Assembly: GCA_025358125.1 (NCBI GenBank) | Contig: JANYKS010000014.1 | Span: 1-32,691 of the forward strand | Source: Actinomycetes bacterium | GTDB lineage: Bacteria; Actinomycetota; Acidimicrobiia; Acidimicrobiales; Ilumatobacteraceae | Length of the DNA stretch: 32,691 nt | Direction: 5' to 3' | In this document: one piece after another, positions 16,742-24,868 of the stretch | Position numbering within the stretch: position 1 is the stretch's first letter | Layout of the letters: each line of letters begins with the position of its first letter | The notes under the pieces: model-generated | What the model saw: the letters and a program-made list of their open reading frames with translations, nothing else | Told to the model about the DNA's origin: nothing | Database searches by the model: none | Position numbers and translations under genes: made by a program

Positions 16742-16764
16742 TCTACACATCGTAGTAGTAGTCT
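16742..16764 (+). promoter_or_regulatory. Candidate BlaI-type operator B and leaderless promoter of the thioredoxin operon
   Basis: TCTACA-CAT-CGTAGT (16742-16756) matches the ACTACA-N3-TGTAGT form with two mismatches. It is followed by a -10 TAGTCT (16759-16764) and then, after 6 nt, GTG 16771. The start codon would therefore be the first base or so of the transcript. No good -35 was seen. Confidence 0.55.
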
Positions 16765-16770
16765 GGATTG

Positions 16771-17334
16771 GTGGAGTCGACCGCGGTCACGAGTTCCCGG
16801 ACGCCGCGTGGCCCTCGGATGCGAACGAAGGTGATCGCCCTCGTCGCGCTGGCGGCTCTCGTCGTCTACGCGGTCACCCGCCCCTCCGGCGCGACGGCGT
16901 TCGAGGCCTCTGGGGAGCCCCGCGATCTTCCAGCGGCAGGAAAGCTGACCGAACTGTCGGCCGCCGACTTCGAGGGCGTGCTGGTCGGGCTACGAGGCAA
17001 GCCCGTGATCGTGAACATCTGGGCTTCGTGGTGTGCGCCGTGCCGGACCGAGACACCGCTGCTCGAGCGAACCTGGCTGGCCCACGGTGACGAAGTGGTG
17101 ATCATCGGCGTGGCGTCGAAGGACGTGGCGGCCGATTCGGTTCGGTTCATGGACGAGTTCGGTGTCACCTACCCCAATGTGTTCGACGGTTCAGGCGAGA
17201 TTCGGGCTCGCCTTGGTCTCCGCGGCTTTCCGACCACGTACGTGTTCGGCGCGGACGGCAGGTTGCGGACGACGATCGTCGGCGGGCTCACGGAGCAGCG
17301 TTTGGCCGCAGTGCTCGAGGATCTTCGCGGATGA
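16771..17334 (+). CDS. Membrane-anchored thioredoxin-like (TlpA/ResA) protein
   Basis: The 187-residue protein has a signal anchor (about 18-36, RTKVIALVALAALVVYAV) and an extracytoplasmic thioredoxin domain with active site W87-C88-A-P-C91 (WASWCAPC). Later elements include FPTTYVFGADGR with the cis-Pro. It would reduce or isomerise disulfides outside the membrane, driven by the CcdA encoded two genes on. I chose GTG 16771 because a TAGTCT -10 stands 6 nt upstream, which fits a leaderless mRNA. ATG 16819 is an alternative that begins right before the anchor. Its stop overlaps the next ATG (ATGA). Confidence 0.9.
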   Translation: MESTAVTSSRTPRGPRMRTKVIALVALAALVVYAVTRPSGATAFEASGEPRDLPAAGKLTELSAADFEGVLVGLRGKPVIVNIWASWCAPCRTETPLLERTWLAHGDEVVIIGVASKDVAADSVRFMDEFGVTYPNVFDGSGEIRARLGLRGFPTTYVFGADGRLRTTIVGGLTEQRLAAVLEDLRG

Positions 17335-18041
17335 TCGACGTCGGGCTGTTGGTGTCGATCGCGATCGTGTTGACGGTGCCTGCAGTCTTCGTCCGTCCGT
17401 GGCCTCCAGCCGCGATGGAGGCGGGGGTGTTGGACACCGCGCTCGGCGCGCTCGGCATCGGACTGGCTGTCGGTCGGCTCACAGCCTTGGCGATCGACGA
17501 CCCTGGCTCGCTCACGAACCTGAGCGACGTGATGATCATCCGCAGTGGGGTCGAGTTCTGGCCCGGCCTGATCGCCGGCCTGGCGTGGCTCACGTTCCGT
17601 GCGCGTCGCGAGGGCGTCTCGGTCTCCGTTCGGTTGGCCGCGCTCGCTCCGCCAGGCCTGATCGCCTGGGCCTGCTTCGAGGCCACCTGTTTGCTCCGTG
17701 ACGGCTGTCCCGGCCCAACGAGTGCGATCGGGCTTCGACCCGACGGGCTCGTGACGCGCATGTTCCCGGTCGGGCTCGCGGTGGCCGTCGCGGCAGTCGC
17801 CGGCGCATTCGTGCTCGACCGTCTTCATCGCCGGGGCCACCAGAGCCTCCAAGTCGCCGTGCTCGCTGTCATGACCGTGGCGGCGATCCGTTCCGTGGCC
17901 TCGATCTGGTTGCCGCACATCGGTGACGGGTTGACACGTCAACACAGGGCCTCGATCGCCGGCCTCGCCGTGTCGATCGCGGCGTTGGTCGTGGTGCGTG
18001 TCCGCCGTCAGGGCGCGGCCCCGTTGGTCGACATCGGATGA
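17331..18041 (+). CDS. Lgt-like polytopic membrane protein between thioredoxin and CcdA
   Basis: It has 236 residues and about seven membrane helices (for example near 5-20, 34-50, 75-95, 103-118, 142-160, 172-190, 205-222). The layout and segments (IIRSGVEFWPGLIAGLAWLT, then FEATCLLRDGCPGP and GLRPDGLVTRMFPVGL) resemble the prolipoprotein diacylglyceryl transferase superfamily. I do not see the catalytic His-containing Lgt signature, so it is unlikely to be the housekeeping Lgt. The Cys pair in CLLRDGC faces a loop and may exchange electrons with the neighbours. Coupled by ATGA at both ends (17331 and 18038). Lgt-like proteins in thiol-redox operons are of unknown function. Confidence 0.75.
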   Translation: MIDVGLLVSIAIVLTVPAVFVRPWPPAAMEAGVLDTALGALGIGLAVGRLTALAIDDPGSLTNLSDVMIIRSGVEFWPGLIAGLAWLTFRARREGVSVSVRLAALAPPGLIAWACFEATCLLRDGCPGPTSAIGLRPDGLVTRMFPVGLAVAVAAVAGAFVLDRLHRRGHQSLQVAVLAVMTVAAIRSVASIWLPHIGDGLTRQHRASIAGLAVSIAALVVVRVRRQGAAPLVDIG

Positions 18042-18763
18042 ACGGCGTGCTGCTCCCCTTCGCTGCGGTTGCCGCAGGTGTCGTCTCCGCGACCAGCCCA
18101 TGCGTGCTACCGGTGCTCCCGGGCTATCTCGCCGCCGTCTCCTCGACCCAACGAGGCGACCCGCCAGGACGGTTTCGCCCATCGATCCGTGGCGCACTGG
18201 GTTTCGTTGCCGGTTTCACGATCGTGTTCACCGTCCTCGGCGCCACCGCGTCGGCGGTGGGCAGTCTGCTCTACTCTCGGCTCGACACGGCACTCAAAAT
18301 CGCCGGCGTGCTCCTGATCGTGCTCGGGCTGAACACCTTGGGCCTCGTACGGCTGCCCGCGCTGTCGACGGAACGCAGGCCGGTCGGTCTGTACCAGATC
18401 GCCGGCGGCCCCCGCCGGTCCGTCGCGCTCGGCGCCGTCTTCGCGCTCGGCTGGACGCCGTGCATCGGACCGATCCTCGCCACGATCCTCACCAAGGCCG
18501 CCGCCGATTCCTCATTGACCGAAGGCATGCTTCTGCTCCTGCTCTACTCGGCCGGTCTCGGCATACCGTTCGTGGCGCTCGCGGTATGGTTCGAACGGTC
18601 CGAGCGGATCCGCCGGTGGCTCGGTCGCCGCGTTCGCACACTGCAGCGAATCGGCGGCGTTGCAATGATCGCCGTCGGCTTGGCATACCTCTCCGGTGTC
18701 TGGTCGACGATCTTCACCGGCGTACAGGGCTGGCTCGCCAGAACCGGTTGGCCGCCGATCTGA
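18038..18763 (+). CDS. ccdA: CcdA/DsbD-type thiol transmembrane electron carrier
   Basis: The 241-residue protein has six membrane helices. Redox cysteines lie in the two family motifs: C22 (ATSPCVLPVLPGY) and C142 (LGWTPCIGPILA). It moves reducing equivalents from cytoplasmic thioredoxin to an extracytoplasmic thioredoxin-like partner, which is the first gene of the operon. Its ATG overlaps the stop of the Lgt-like gene. It ends 39 nt before the next candidate start at 18802. In copper biology, reduced exported thiols protect or reload copper enzymes; that link here is inferred from location. Confidence 0.94.
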   Translation: MNGVLLPFAAVAAGVVSATSPCVLPVLPGYLAAVSSTQRGDPPGRFRPSIRGALGFVAGFTIVFTVLGATASAVGSLLYSRLDTALKIAGVLLIVLGLNTLGLVRLPALSTERRPVGLYQIAGGPRRSVALGAVFALGWTPCIGPILATILTKAAADSSLTEGMLLLLLYSAGLGIPFVALAVWFERSERIRRWLGRRVRTLQRIGGVAMIAVGLAYLSGVWSTIFTGVQGWLARTGWPPI

Positions 18764-18765
18764 CC

Positions 18766-18797
18766 TTGCGAGGACCGTTGCTACGACATAATGTAGT
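18766..18797 (+). promoter_or_regulatory. Candidate promoter with BlaI-type operator C
   Basis: TTGCGA (18766-18771), 17 nt, then TAATGT (18789-18794) form a good -35/-10 pair. The palindrome ACGACA-TAA-TGTAGT (18783-18797) has one mismatch and covers the -10. Seven bases after the -10 is ATG 18802, so transcription would begin at a start codon. Confidence 0.6.
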
Positions 18798-18801
18798 AAA
18801 C

Positions 18802-18876
18802 ATGGATGATCCGCCTGGTCGACGCCGACACCACCTCCAAGCCGGCATCGCGACCGTCCTGTCCATGACGCCCTGA
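18802..18876 (+). CDS. Possible 24-residue leaderless small protein
   Basis: ATG 18802 lies 7 nt after a TAATGT -10 element, so it could be the first codon of a leaderless transcript. It encodes MDDPPGRRRHHLQAGIATVL then SMTP and stops at 18876. The sequence is basic with a His pair and no membrane segment. It may act as a leader peptide for the next gene 28 nt downstream. The peptide itself is not recognised; the support is promoter geometry only. Confidence 0.3.
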   Translation: MDDPPGRRRHHLQAGIATVLSMTP

Positions 18877-18904
18877 TCACGCCTCGCCCGAAGAGAAGGC
18901 TCCC

Positions 18905-19312
18905 ATGCCACCGAACAAACGCCGCGTCAAGCCCGCAGACGTGGAACATCGCGGCCGGGTCACCATCCCCCGTGACCCGGCCGCAACCAATCTTGGCGCA
19001 GAACCCAGGGGCGAAGAACCCACGCTGTCCGAAATGGCGAAGCGGTACGAACGCGGTCCCGTCACCCCACCTGCATCGAGTCGCTACACCCCACCGATCA
19101 AGTCGGTGAGGTTGCGCCCCGGCTGGCACAAGAAGGTGGGCGCACTCATCCTGGTCGCGGGCGTCGTGATTGCGGTTCTCAACGACGTCATGCTCCTGGC
19201 CCCATCGACCACGGTGCTCCCGGGCGGCCATAGCGAGTTCTACTTGATGCTCGGCATTGCCATCGGCGGGTACAGCACCCGGTGGTTCGGATGGTTCGAC
19301 CGTGCCAAATGA
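18905..19312 (+). CDS. Small two-helix membrane protein, unknown function
   Basis: The 135-residue protein has a basic, Pro-rich cytoplasmic N-terminus (1-75). Two membrane helices follow (about 77-97, KVGALILVAGVVIAVLNDVM, and about 106-124, FYLMLGIAIGGYSTRWFGWF). A clear GAGAAGG ribosome site lies 6 nt before ATG 18905. The type is common as an uncharacterised membrane protein in high-GC actinobacteria. It sits downstream of operator C and its last 11 nt overlap the rhodanese GTG start, so the two are coupled. A role as partner of the rhodanese is possible. Confidence 0.75.
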   Translation: MPPNKRRVKPADVEHRGRVTIPRDPAATNLGAEPRGEEPTLSEMAKRYERGPVTPPASSRYTPPIKSVRLRPGWHKKVGALILVAGVVIAVLNDVMLLAPSTTVLPGGHSEFYLMLGIAIGGYSTRWFGWFDRAK

Positions 19313-19808
19313 CACTGCAGCCGACGTGACGCTCCAATCACGGGAGCCCGCTGAACGCAGCGGAAAGGTGGTCGTTGCCGCGTTCATCGTGCTCGCCGCA
19401 GGAGTGGCGCTGTACTTCGCCCTCGGCATGCCCGGCATGGACCACGGGACGGGTTCCTCGATGGCCGGGATGGACATGACCGCGTCGTCGAGCCCTCACC
19501 GCCTCGTCGGCCCCGAGGAGTTCGCAGCACTGCTCGCCGAGCCCTCGGCGACGGTGATCAACGTCCACGTTCCATACGACGGCGAGATCGAAGGCACCGA
19601 TCTGTTCATCCCGTTCGATGCGCTCGACCCGGCGCTCCTGCCAACGGATCGATCGACCAGACTGCTGGTGTACTGCCGCACCGCCAACATGTCGGCAACC
19701 GCGTCCGCGACGCTCGTCGACCTGGGAGACACGAACGTCGTCGAGCTCGCCGGCGGCATGCAGGCCTGGCGCAACTCGAACCGAACCATCGTCTACAAAT
19801 CTTCCTAG
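19302..19808 (+). CDS. Membrane-anchored rhodanese-like protein with a Met/His-rich segment
   Basis: The protein has 168 residues. One membrane helix (about 22-41) is followed by GMPGMDHGTGSSMAGMDMTA (42-61), a Met/His-rich stretch that looks Cu(I)-binding. A rhodanese domain (about 66-165) has catalytic C125 in VYCRTANMSATA. It would transfer sulfane sulfur outside the membrane or bind metal via a persulfide. GTG 19302 overlaps the previous stop (19310-19312); no other start keeps the anchor so close to the N-terminus. The combination of a copper-like segment and a sulfurtransferase is unusual. It is convergent with the M23 gene across 122 nt. Confidence 0.85.
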   Translation: MPNDTAADVTLQSREPAERSGKVVVAAFIVLAAGVALYFALGMPGMDHGTGSSMAGMDMTASSSPHRLVGPEEFAALLAEPSATVINVHVPYDGEIEGTDLFIPFDALDPALLPTDRSTRLLVYCRTANMSATASATLVDLGDTNVVELAGGMQAWRNSNRTIVYKSS

Positions 19809-19905
19809 CCGCCCGTGTCCGCGAGCCCTCGGGCGCGGTGCGTGGTCGGCGAAAGTGCGGTCACCATAGCTTCGGCACCGAGGGCGAGCGCGCACGGCCC
19901 GAGCG

Positions 19906-19919
19906 GAACCTGAAGGTTC
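19906..19919 (-). terminator. Short hairpin after the M23 peptidase gene
   Basis: GAACC-TGAA-GGTTC forms a 5-bp stem with a tetraloop 12 nt past the M23 stop. It is weak for a terminator but sits between convergent genes. Confidence 0.25.
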
Positions 19920-19930
19920 GGGTTGACGGC

Positions 19931-21226
19931 TCAGCAGTACTGACGAACCGTCGGATACGGGTTGACCGCTGCACCTCCGCCGGGGTGGATCTCGAAGTGA
20001 AGATGGTTGGCGGACGTGTCGCCTGTGGCGCCGACGTAGCCGATGACTTCACCTGCGCTCACACTCCGCGAGCCGCCTTCCCACGCGGCCAGATGGGCGT
20101 AGTAGTACTTGGCGCCATCGACTCCACTGAGCCAAATCACGTTGCCGCCGAGGTTGTTGGTCTTCATCGTGGCGCTGCCCGCGACGACCGCCACGAGCGG
20201 AGTGCCCCTCGGACTCATCATGTCGACGCCTTCGTGCCGACGGCCACCGGAGCGGGGCGCGCCCCATGTGTCACCGAACGCGTTCGGTCCGGCGACCGGG
20301 CACAACCAGCCACTCCCTGAAACAACGACGGGCGCCGGCGGCGAGGGGTCCGGAACCGGCTCAGCCGCCGGCGGCGAGGGGTCCAGAACCGGCTGCGACG
20401 GTGGCGCTGGCGCGGCGACAGGGGTCAAGGGGGCCGGCGCTTGTGGTGTCTTGGAAGACTGGTCTGGTGCAGGAGTCGCCGGTTTGCTCGCGATCAGTTG
20501 CACACCCGGTTCCTTGACTTGCTCCGGCGTCGCTGCTGCGGTTGTCGTCGCGGCAGCAGCGGCCGGTGCTTGTTGCTCGACGATCTTCTGACGCTGTTTG
20601 GCGAGCTGCGCTTCGTAGGCCCGTTTTACTTCCTCGTTCTTGAGGTGATCGCGCAACTTCGCGAGGTCGCCCAGTTGCTGCTCGAGTTGCGCCTGGCGCG
20701 ACGAGAGCTCGGCTGCAAGCTGGCTGTTCTTCTGTTGCAGAGCGGCAACGCGGGCACGATCCTTGTCGAGATCGCTACGAACAGCGTCGACGTGATCGAG
20801 GTCCGTCGCGCCGGCACTGATCGCAGCGCTGCGAAGCACGTTCGCCTGCATCGCTTCGGTTGGGTCACCGAAAAGCACCATCGCAGTTGCCGAGGTTCCG
20901 GTGAACCGCTCGACCGCAATCCGTTCCAGGTCGGCCTGGAGTAGAGCGTATTGCGCCGTCGTCTGGGCAAGGTTGCTTCCCGCCGTCGTCAATTCGACCG
21001 CGATGTCTTCGGACCGGAGTTGAGCCTCGCTCCAGAGCTGGGCAGTGTCGTCCGCTTTGTTCTGCACCCGCAAGATCTCCGCCGCGACCTGTTCAGACGT
21101 CTGATTCGTGTCGGACGCGCGCACGGCATCAACGGGCAGGATGGCTGCTATGAGGAGCAAGACGATACCAGCTCGTATGCAGCGACGATGTGCGAAACGG
21201 CCGACAGCGAAATGTTGCAGTTCCAT
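19931..21226 (-). CDS. Secreted M23 peptidoglycan endopeptidase with coiled coil
   Basis: The 431-residue precursor has a signal peptide (about 15-38). A long coiled coil follows (about 42-225, [20 protein letters not shown] and similar). A Pro/Ala-rich linker (about 225-305) contains an 11-residue duplication. The LytM/M23 domain is at the C-terminus with zinc/catalytic residues H331 and D335 (RRHEGVDM) and H408-L-H410 ([11 protein letters not shown]). This is the NlpD/EnvC-like layout of cell-wall hydrolases, which cut peptide cross-bridges. It starts at ATG 21226. A TTGGTG-N17-TACTGT promoter lies upstream with a BlaI-like palindrome in the spacer. Confidence 0.93.
   Translation of the reverse strand: MELQHFAVGRFAHRRCIRAGIVLLLIAAILPVDAVRASDTNQTSEQVAAEILRVQNKADDTAQLWSEAQLRSEDIAVELTTAGSNLAQTTAQYALLQADLERIAVERFTGTSATAMVLFGDPTEAMQANVLRSAAISAGATDLDHVDAVRSDLDKDRARVAALQQKNSQLAAELSSRQAQLEQQLGDLAKLRDHLKNEEVKRAYEAQLAKQRQKIVEQQAPAAAAATTTAAATPEQVKEPGVQLIASKPATPAPDQSSKTPQAPAPLTPVAAPAPPSQPVLDPSPPAAEPVPDPSPPAPVVVSGSGWLCPVAGPNAFGDTWGAPRSGGRRHEGVDMMSPRGTPLVAVVAGSATMKTNNLGGNVIWLSGVDGAKYYYAHLAAWEGGSRSVSAGEVIGYVGATGDTSANHLHFEIHPGGGAAVNPYPTVRQYC
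20334..20394 (-). repeat. 28-bp direct repeat in the M23 linker
   Basis: Two copies (20334-20361 and 20367-20394) differ at one base with a 33-bp period. They encode duplicated Pro-rich units ([11 protein letters not shown] / [11 protein letters not shown]). The repeat is in frame and likely prone to copy-number change. Confidence 0.8.
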
Positions 21227-21235
21227 GACGAAGCA

Positions 21236-21264
21236 ACAGTAGCTCCTACATCGTGTGGCACCAA
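21236..21264 (-). promoter_or_regulatory. M23 peptidase promoter with weak BlaI-like palindrome D
   Basis: On the minus strand TTGGTG (21264-21259), 17 nt, then TACTGT (21241-21236), 9 nt before ATG 21226. The palindrome CCTACA-TCG-TGTGGC (21245-21259) fills the spacer. It differs at three of twelve arm positions from ACTACA-N3-TGTAGT, so it is only a possible BlaI target. Confidence 0.4.
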
Positions 21265-21310
21265 CGCGGGTCGAGCGTCACGCCTGCGCTGATGCCTGCG
21301 CCTGTGTCGG

Positions 21311-21358
21311 GCGATATCGCGATATGGCGAAATGGCGATATTGCGATATTGCGATATT
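21311..21358. repeat. Six tandem 8-bp repeats (GCGATATN type) upstream of the M23 gene
   Basis: The units are GCGATATC, GCGATATG, GCGAAATG and three exact GCGATATT. The block is AT-rich against a high-GC background. It lies 85-132 bp upstream of the M23 start and 17 nt after the csoR stop. Slippage here could move upstream promoter elements. No coding frame uses it. Confidence 0.85.
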
Positions 21359-21374
21359 GCGTGAGGGCGGTGGG

Positions 21375-21656
21375 TCAGCTTCGCATCAGACGGGCGATCG
21401 CCGATGTGGCTTCGTCGATCTTGTCCTGTGCCTGTGGTCCGCCAGCATGCACGGCGTCGGCGACGCAATGTCCGAGGTGATCGTGCAGTAGACCGAGCGA
21501 CACCTGTTGCAAAGCCTTCGTAATCGCCGATACCTGATCGAGGATCTCGATGCAGTACCGGTTTTCGTCGACCATCCGGGCGATGCCGCGCACCTGCCCC
21601 TCGATCCGGGCGAGACGTTTGGCGATGTCCGCCTTCTGCATGTCGTACGCAGCCAC
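21375..21656 (-). CDS. csoR: CsoR, Cu(I)-responsive repressor
   Basis: The 93-residue all-helical DUF156 protein has the full copper site, C35 (RYCIEI), H60 and C64 (LLHDHLGHC), matching the C-H-C ligands known for CsoR. The second-shell Tyr is Y34 and E82 (KIDEA) may be the distal Glu. As a tetramer it binds DNA and is released by Cu(I). The start is GTG 21656, with AGGAG 10 nt upstream. It is the last gene of copZ-LHVHP-copA-csoR, 41 nt after copA. Its inferred operator is at 25149-25163, in the operon promoter, giving feedback control. Confidence 0.95.
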   Translation of the reverse strand: MAAYDMQKADIAKRLARIEGQVRGIARMVDENRYCIEILDQVSAITKALQQVSLGLLHDHLGHCVADAVHAGGPQAQDKIDEATSAIARLMRS

Positions 21657-21697
21657 GTGTCAATCTCCTGATCTGTCGAATGCGGGCGCCATCGTGT

Positions 21698-23965
21698 TCA
21701 GCTCACCGACTTGAAACGACGGAGGCGAAGGCTGTTCGACACGACGAAGACGCTGGAAAACGCCATGGCCGCACCGGCCAGCATCGGGTTGAGCAGTCCG
21801 GCTGCGGCCAGTGGTAGCGCGGCGACGTTGTAGGCGAAGGCCCAGAACAGATTGCCTTTGATCGTGGCGAGCGTTCGTCGTGAGAGCCGGATCGCGTCGA
21901 CGGCTGCGCGCAGGTCGCCACGCACGAGGGTGAGGTCGCTCGCTTCGATCGCCACGTCGGTACCGGTGCCCATTGCGAGGCCGAGGTCTGCCTGAGCGAG
22001 AGCAGCCGCGTCGTTGACACCGTCGCCGACCATCGCGACGACCCGACCCTCCGATTGCAGCCGCCGGATGATCTCGACCTTGTCGGCCGGCAGAACCTCG
22101 GCGATGACCTCGTCGATGCCGACTTGGGCCGCGACGGCGTTCGCGGCTCGGGTGTTGTCGCCGGTCAACAGAATCGGACGGAGACCGAGGTTGCGCAGAC
22201 CGGTGATCGCCTCGGCCGATGTGTCCTTCACCGTGTCGGCAGTGACCAGCATGCCGCGAACGGAACCGTCCCACCCGACGAACACCGGGGTCCGCCCAGC
22301 GGCTTCGGCCGCGTCACGAGCTGCGCGGAGGTCGTCGTCCAGGTGTAGCGACCAGTCGGCGAGGAAGCGTTCGCGACCGGCGACGACGGCATGACCGTCG
22401 ACGACGCCCTGCACCCCGAGACCCTCGGAGTTCCCGAACGACTCGACCTCGCCAAGGGTGACGCCGCGCTCACGCGCCCCGGAGGCGATAGCGACCGCAA
22501 TCGGATGCTCTGACGCGTCTTCCACCGATCCCGCGAAGAACAAGACGTCCGCGACGGACGTTTCCCGAGCGGGTACGACGTCGACGAGGGACATCCGGCC
22601 GGTGGTGACGGTGCCGGTCTTGTCGAGCACGACGGTGTCGACGCGGCGGGTGGACTCGAGCACCTCGGGCCCCTTGATGAGGATGCCGAGTTGTGCGCCG
22701 CGCCCGGTGCCGACCATCAGCGCGGTCGGTGTCGCCAGGCCGAGCGCGCACGGGCAGGCGATGATCAACACCGCGACCGCGGCGGTGAACGCAGTGGTGG
22801 CGTTATCGGTCGCAGCGGCGGTGAGCCAGAACCCAAGCGCGGCGGCGGCGATCATGATCACGACCGGAACGAAGATTGCCGACACCCGGTCGGCGAGACG
22901 TTGCACCTGGGCTTTCCCGGTCTGGGCGTCCTCCACAAGACGGGAGATCTGGGCGAGTGCCGTGTCGGCGCCGACCCGGGTCGCGCGCACGACCAGGCGC
23001 CCACCGGCGTTGACCGTCGCGCCGGCGACACTGTCGCCGGGTCGAACCTCGACGGGCACCGGTTCACCGGTCAGCAACGACGCGTCGATCGCGGACGTTC
23101 CGTCCTCGACGATGCCGTCGGTTGCGACCTTCTCGCCAGGACGGACGACGAACCGATCACCGACCGCGAGTTGTTCGATCGGCACGCGCACCTCGGCGCC
23201 GTCACGGAGTACGGCGACGTCTTTCGCGCCGAGCTCCAACAGCGCACGCAGCGCGGCGCCTGACCGTCGCTTGGCCCTCGCTTCGAAATACCGGCCGGCA
23301 AGGATGAACACCGTCACGCCGGCAGCGACCTCGAAATAGATCTGACGCGAGCCCATGCCACGTTCCGGCGTGAACGAGAATCCGTGACGCATCGAGGGAT
23401 CGCCGGCGTCGCCGAGGAACAGCGCATACAACGACCACCCGAACGCCGCCAGGGTGCCGACGGAGATCAACGTGTCCATCGTTGCCGTCCCATGCCGAAG
23501 GTTCGACCACGCTGCACGATGGAACGGCCACGCACCCCATGTCACCACCGGAGCCGCCAGGGTGAGCGACAACCACTGCCATGCGTCGAACTGCAACGCC
23601 GGCACCATTGCCAACAACACCACGGGAAACGCGAGGATCGCAGACGTGACCAGCCGGTGCCGCAGCGCACTCGTCGGATCGTCCAACTCCGTGATGGCGG
23701 CGTCGCTCGTCGACCCTGGCACTGCTGGGCGCGGAACATTTGCGGTGTAGCCAGCGCTCTCCACCTGGGCAATCAGGTCTTGCGGGGTCAACGTTGAATC
23801 GGTGACCGTGATCTTGGCCTTCTCGGTTGTGTAGTTCACCGATGCGGTCACGCCATCGAGCTTGTTCAGGCGCTTCTCGATTCGGGCGGCACACGAGGCA
23901 CAGGTCATTCCTCCGATGTCGAGTTGCACATCGGTCGTCATCGGTTCGGCGGTACTGGCGCTCAT
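21698..23965 (-). CDS. copA: Cu(I)-exporting P1B-type ATPase
   Basis: The 755-residue protein has one N-terminal heavy-metal domain with C22-A-S-C25 (GMTCASC). The eight-helix P1B core carries the membrane metal site C404-P-C406 ([12 protein letters not shown]), phosphorylation D448 (DKTGT), the SEHPIAVAI nucleotide motif and [12 protein letters not shown]. The conserved N and M residues of the last helices are consistent with copper (YNVAALPLA and [16 protein letters not shown]). It pumps Cu(I) out of the cytoplasm. The start at ATG 23965 is 3 nt after the LHVHP gene stop, so the two are tightly coupled. The length is typical for bacterial CopA with one metal-binding domain. Confidence 0.97.
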   Translation of the reverse strand: MSASTAEPMTTDVQLDIGGMTCASCAARIEKRLNKLDGVTASVNYTTEKAKITVTDSTLTPQDLIAQVESAGYTANVPRPAVPGSTSDAAITELDDPTSALRHRLVTSAILAFPVVLLAMVPALQFDAWQWLSLTLAAPVVTWGAWPFHRAAWSNLRHGTATMDTLISVGTLAAFGWSLYALFLGDAGDPSMRHGFSFTPERGMGSRQIYFEVAAGVTVFILAGRYFEARAKRRSGAALRALLELGAKDVAVLRDGAEVRVPIEQLAVGDRFVVRPGEKVATDGIVEDGTSAIDASLLTGEPVPVEVRPGDSVAGATVNAGGRLVVRATRVGADTALAQISRLVEDAQTGKAQVQRLADRVSAIFVPVVIMIAAAALGFWLTAAATDNATTAFTAAVAVLIIACPCALGLATPTALMVGTGRGAQLGILIKGPEVLESTRRVDTVVLDKTGTVTTGRMSLVDVVPARETSVADVLFFAGSVEDASEHPIAVAIASGARERGVTLGEVESFGNSEGLGVQGVVDGHAVVAGRERFLADWSLHLDDDLRAARDAAEAAGRTPVFVGWDGSVRGMLVTADTVKDTSAEAITGLRNLGLRPILLTGDNTRAANAVAAQVGIDEVIAEVLPADKVEIIRRLQSEGRVVAMVGDGVNDAAALAQADLGLAMGTGTDVAIEASDLTLVRGDLRAAVDAIRLSRRTLATIKGNLFWAFAYNVAALPLAAAGLLNPMLAGAAMAFSSVFVVSNSLRLRRFKSVS

Positions 23966-23968
23966 GAC

Positions 23969-24868
23969 TCACTTGCCTTCGTGGACGGGCATCGTGTCAA
24001 CGGATGCGGAGCCGGACGGATCGTCCACCAAGACGTCGACGGTGAACGAAGCAGTGTGGACGCCTCCGCCGTTGGCGAAGTCGAAGAACAACCGGTAGGC
24101 GCCGGGCGTGGGGAACTCGGCTGCGAAGCGAACGGCGCCATCGGCGCCGTCGAGCGGGTGGACGTGGAGGTAGCCGAGATCACCGACGCGGATGACGACC
24201 AAGTGGCCCTTTGCGCCGAGATAGGGATCCGTCACGATGGCCTCGCCGTTGCGGGCGACATCGAATTCGATCGTGCTCGACCCGACTGCTTCATCGCCAT
24301 GAAGCGTCACCTGGTAGCCGTCGATCACATCGGTTGTCGATACGACCGGCAGGTCGGCAGCCGGCACGAGGCCCGCGATCTGCAGATCGGCCCCGAGCGT
24401 GACCTCGTCGGCGCCGACCGGCTTGAAGTCCGCGTACACCCGGTACGAACTCGGGCGCAATGCCGGGAGCTCGACGCTCCACGTCCCGTCGCCATCCATC
24501 GACGGGTGGACATGAAGGTAGTCGATGAGATTGCGTGATAGCACGATCAGGTGCAGCGGTCGCTCGCGGAGTTGATCGAACCCGGTGAGCGACGAGCCGT
24601 CGATTCTCGCGATCCGGAACGTGTAGGACGAGGCCGCACCCGCACCTACGCTGCTGACGCCGGGAACGAGCCGGTAGCCATCGGCGGCCACCACCATACC
24701 GGACAGCTCCGCGATCCGTGCGGCGCCAGCGGCGGGGACCGACATCGACGCGTGATTCAACGACGCACCGACGTGAATCGGACCGAGACCCGCGCCAGCG
24801 GCCGCGGCGAGGCCGAACACGGCAACAACACCGAGGCCGTAGGCGCCAAGTCTCGATCCGGTTCTCAC
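23969..24868 (-). CDS. Exported protein with two LHVHP repeats in the copper operon
   Basis: The 299-residue protein has an N-terminal membrane segment (about 9-28). Two similar beta-rich halves follow. The first contains HLIVLSRNLIDYLHVHP then YRVYADFKP. The second has HLVVIRVGDLGYLHVHP then YRLFFDFAN. The duplicated LHVHP is the strongest candidate for metal ligands. The family is uncharacterised to my knowledge, although similar genes accompany copZ/copA in actinobacteria. The start overlaps the copZ stop (ATGA, 24868-24865). It is positioned between chaperone and pump, which suggests an outer-face copper acceptor or sink; that is inference. Confidence 0.8.
   Translation of the reverse strand: MRTGSRLGAYGLGVVAVFGLAAAAGAGLGPIHVGASLNHASMSVPAAGAARIAELSGMVVAADGYRLVPGVSSVGAGAASSYTFRIARIDGSSLTGFDQLRERPLHLIVLSRNLIDYLHVHPSMDGDGTWSVELPALRPSSYRVYADFKPVGADEVTLGADLQIAGLVPAADLPVVSTTDVIDGYQVTLHGDEAVGSSTIEFDVARNGEAIVTDPYLGAKGHLVVIRVGDLGYLHVHPLDGADGAVRFAAEFPTPGAYRLFFDFANGGGVHTASFTVDVLVDDPSGSASVDTMPVHEGK

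Noticed and set aside
21311..21358. Tandem repeat considered as a CRISPR array
   Set aside because: Units are 8 bp and directly adjacent with no spacers, and no cas genes are present.
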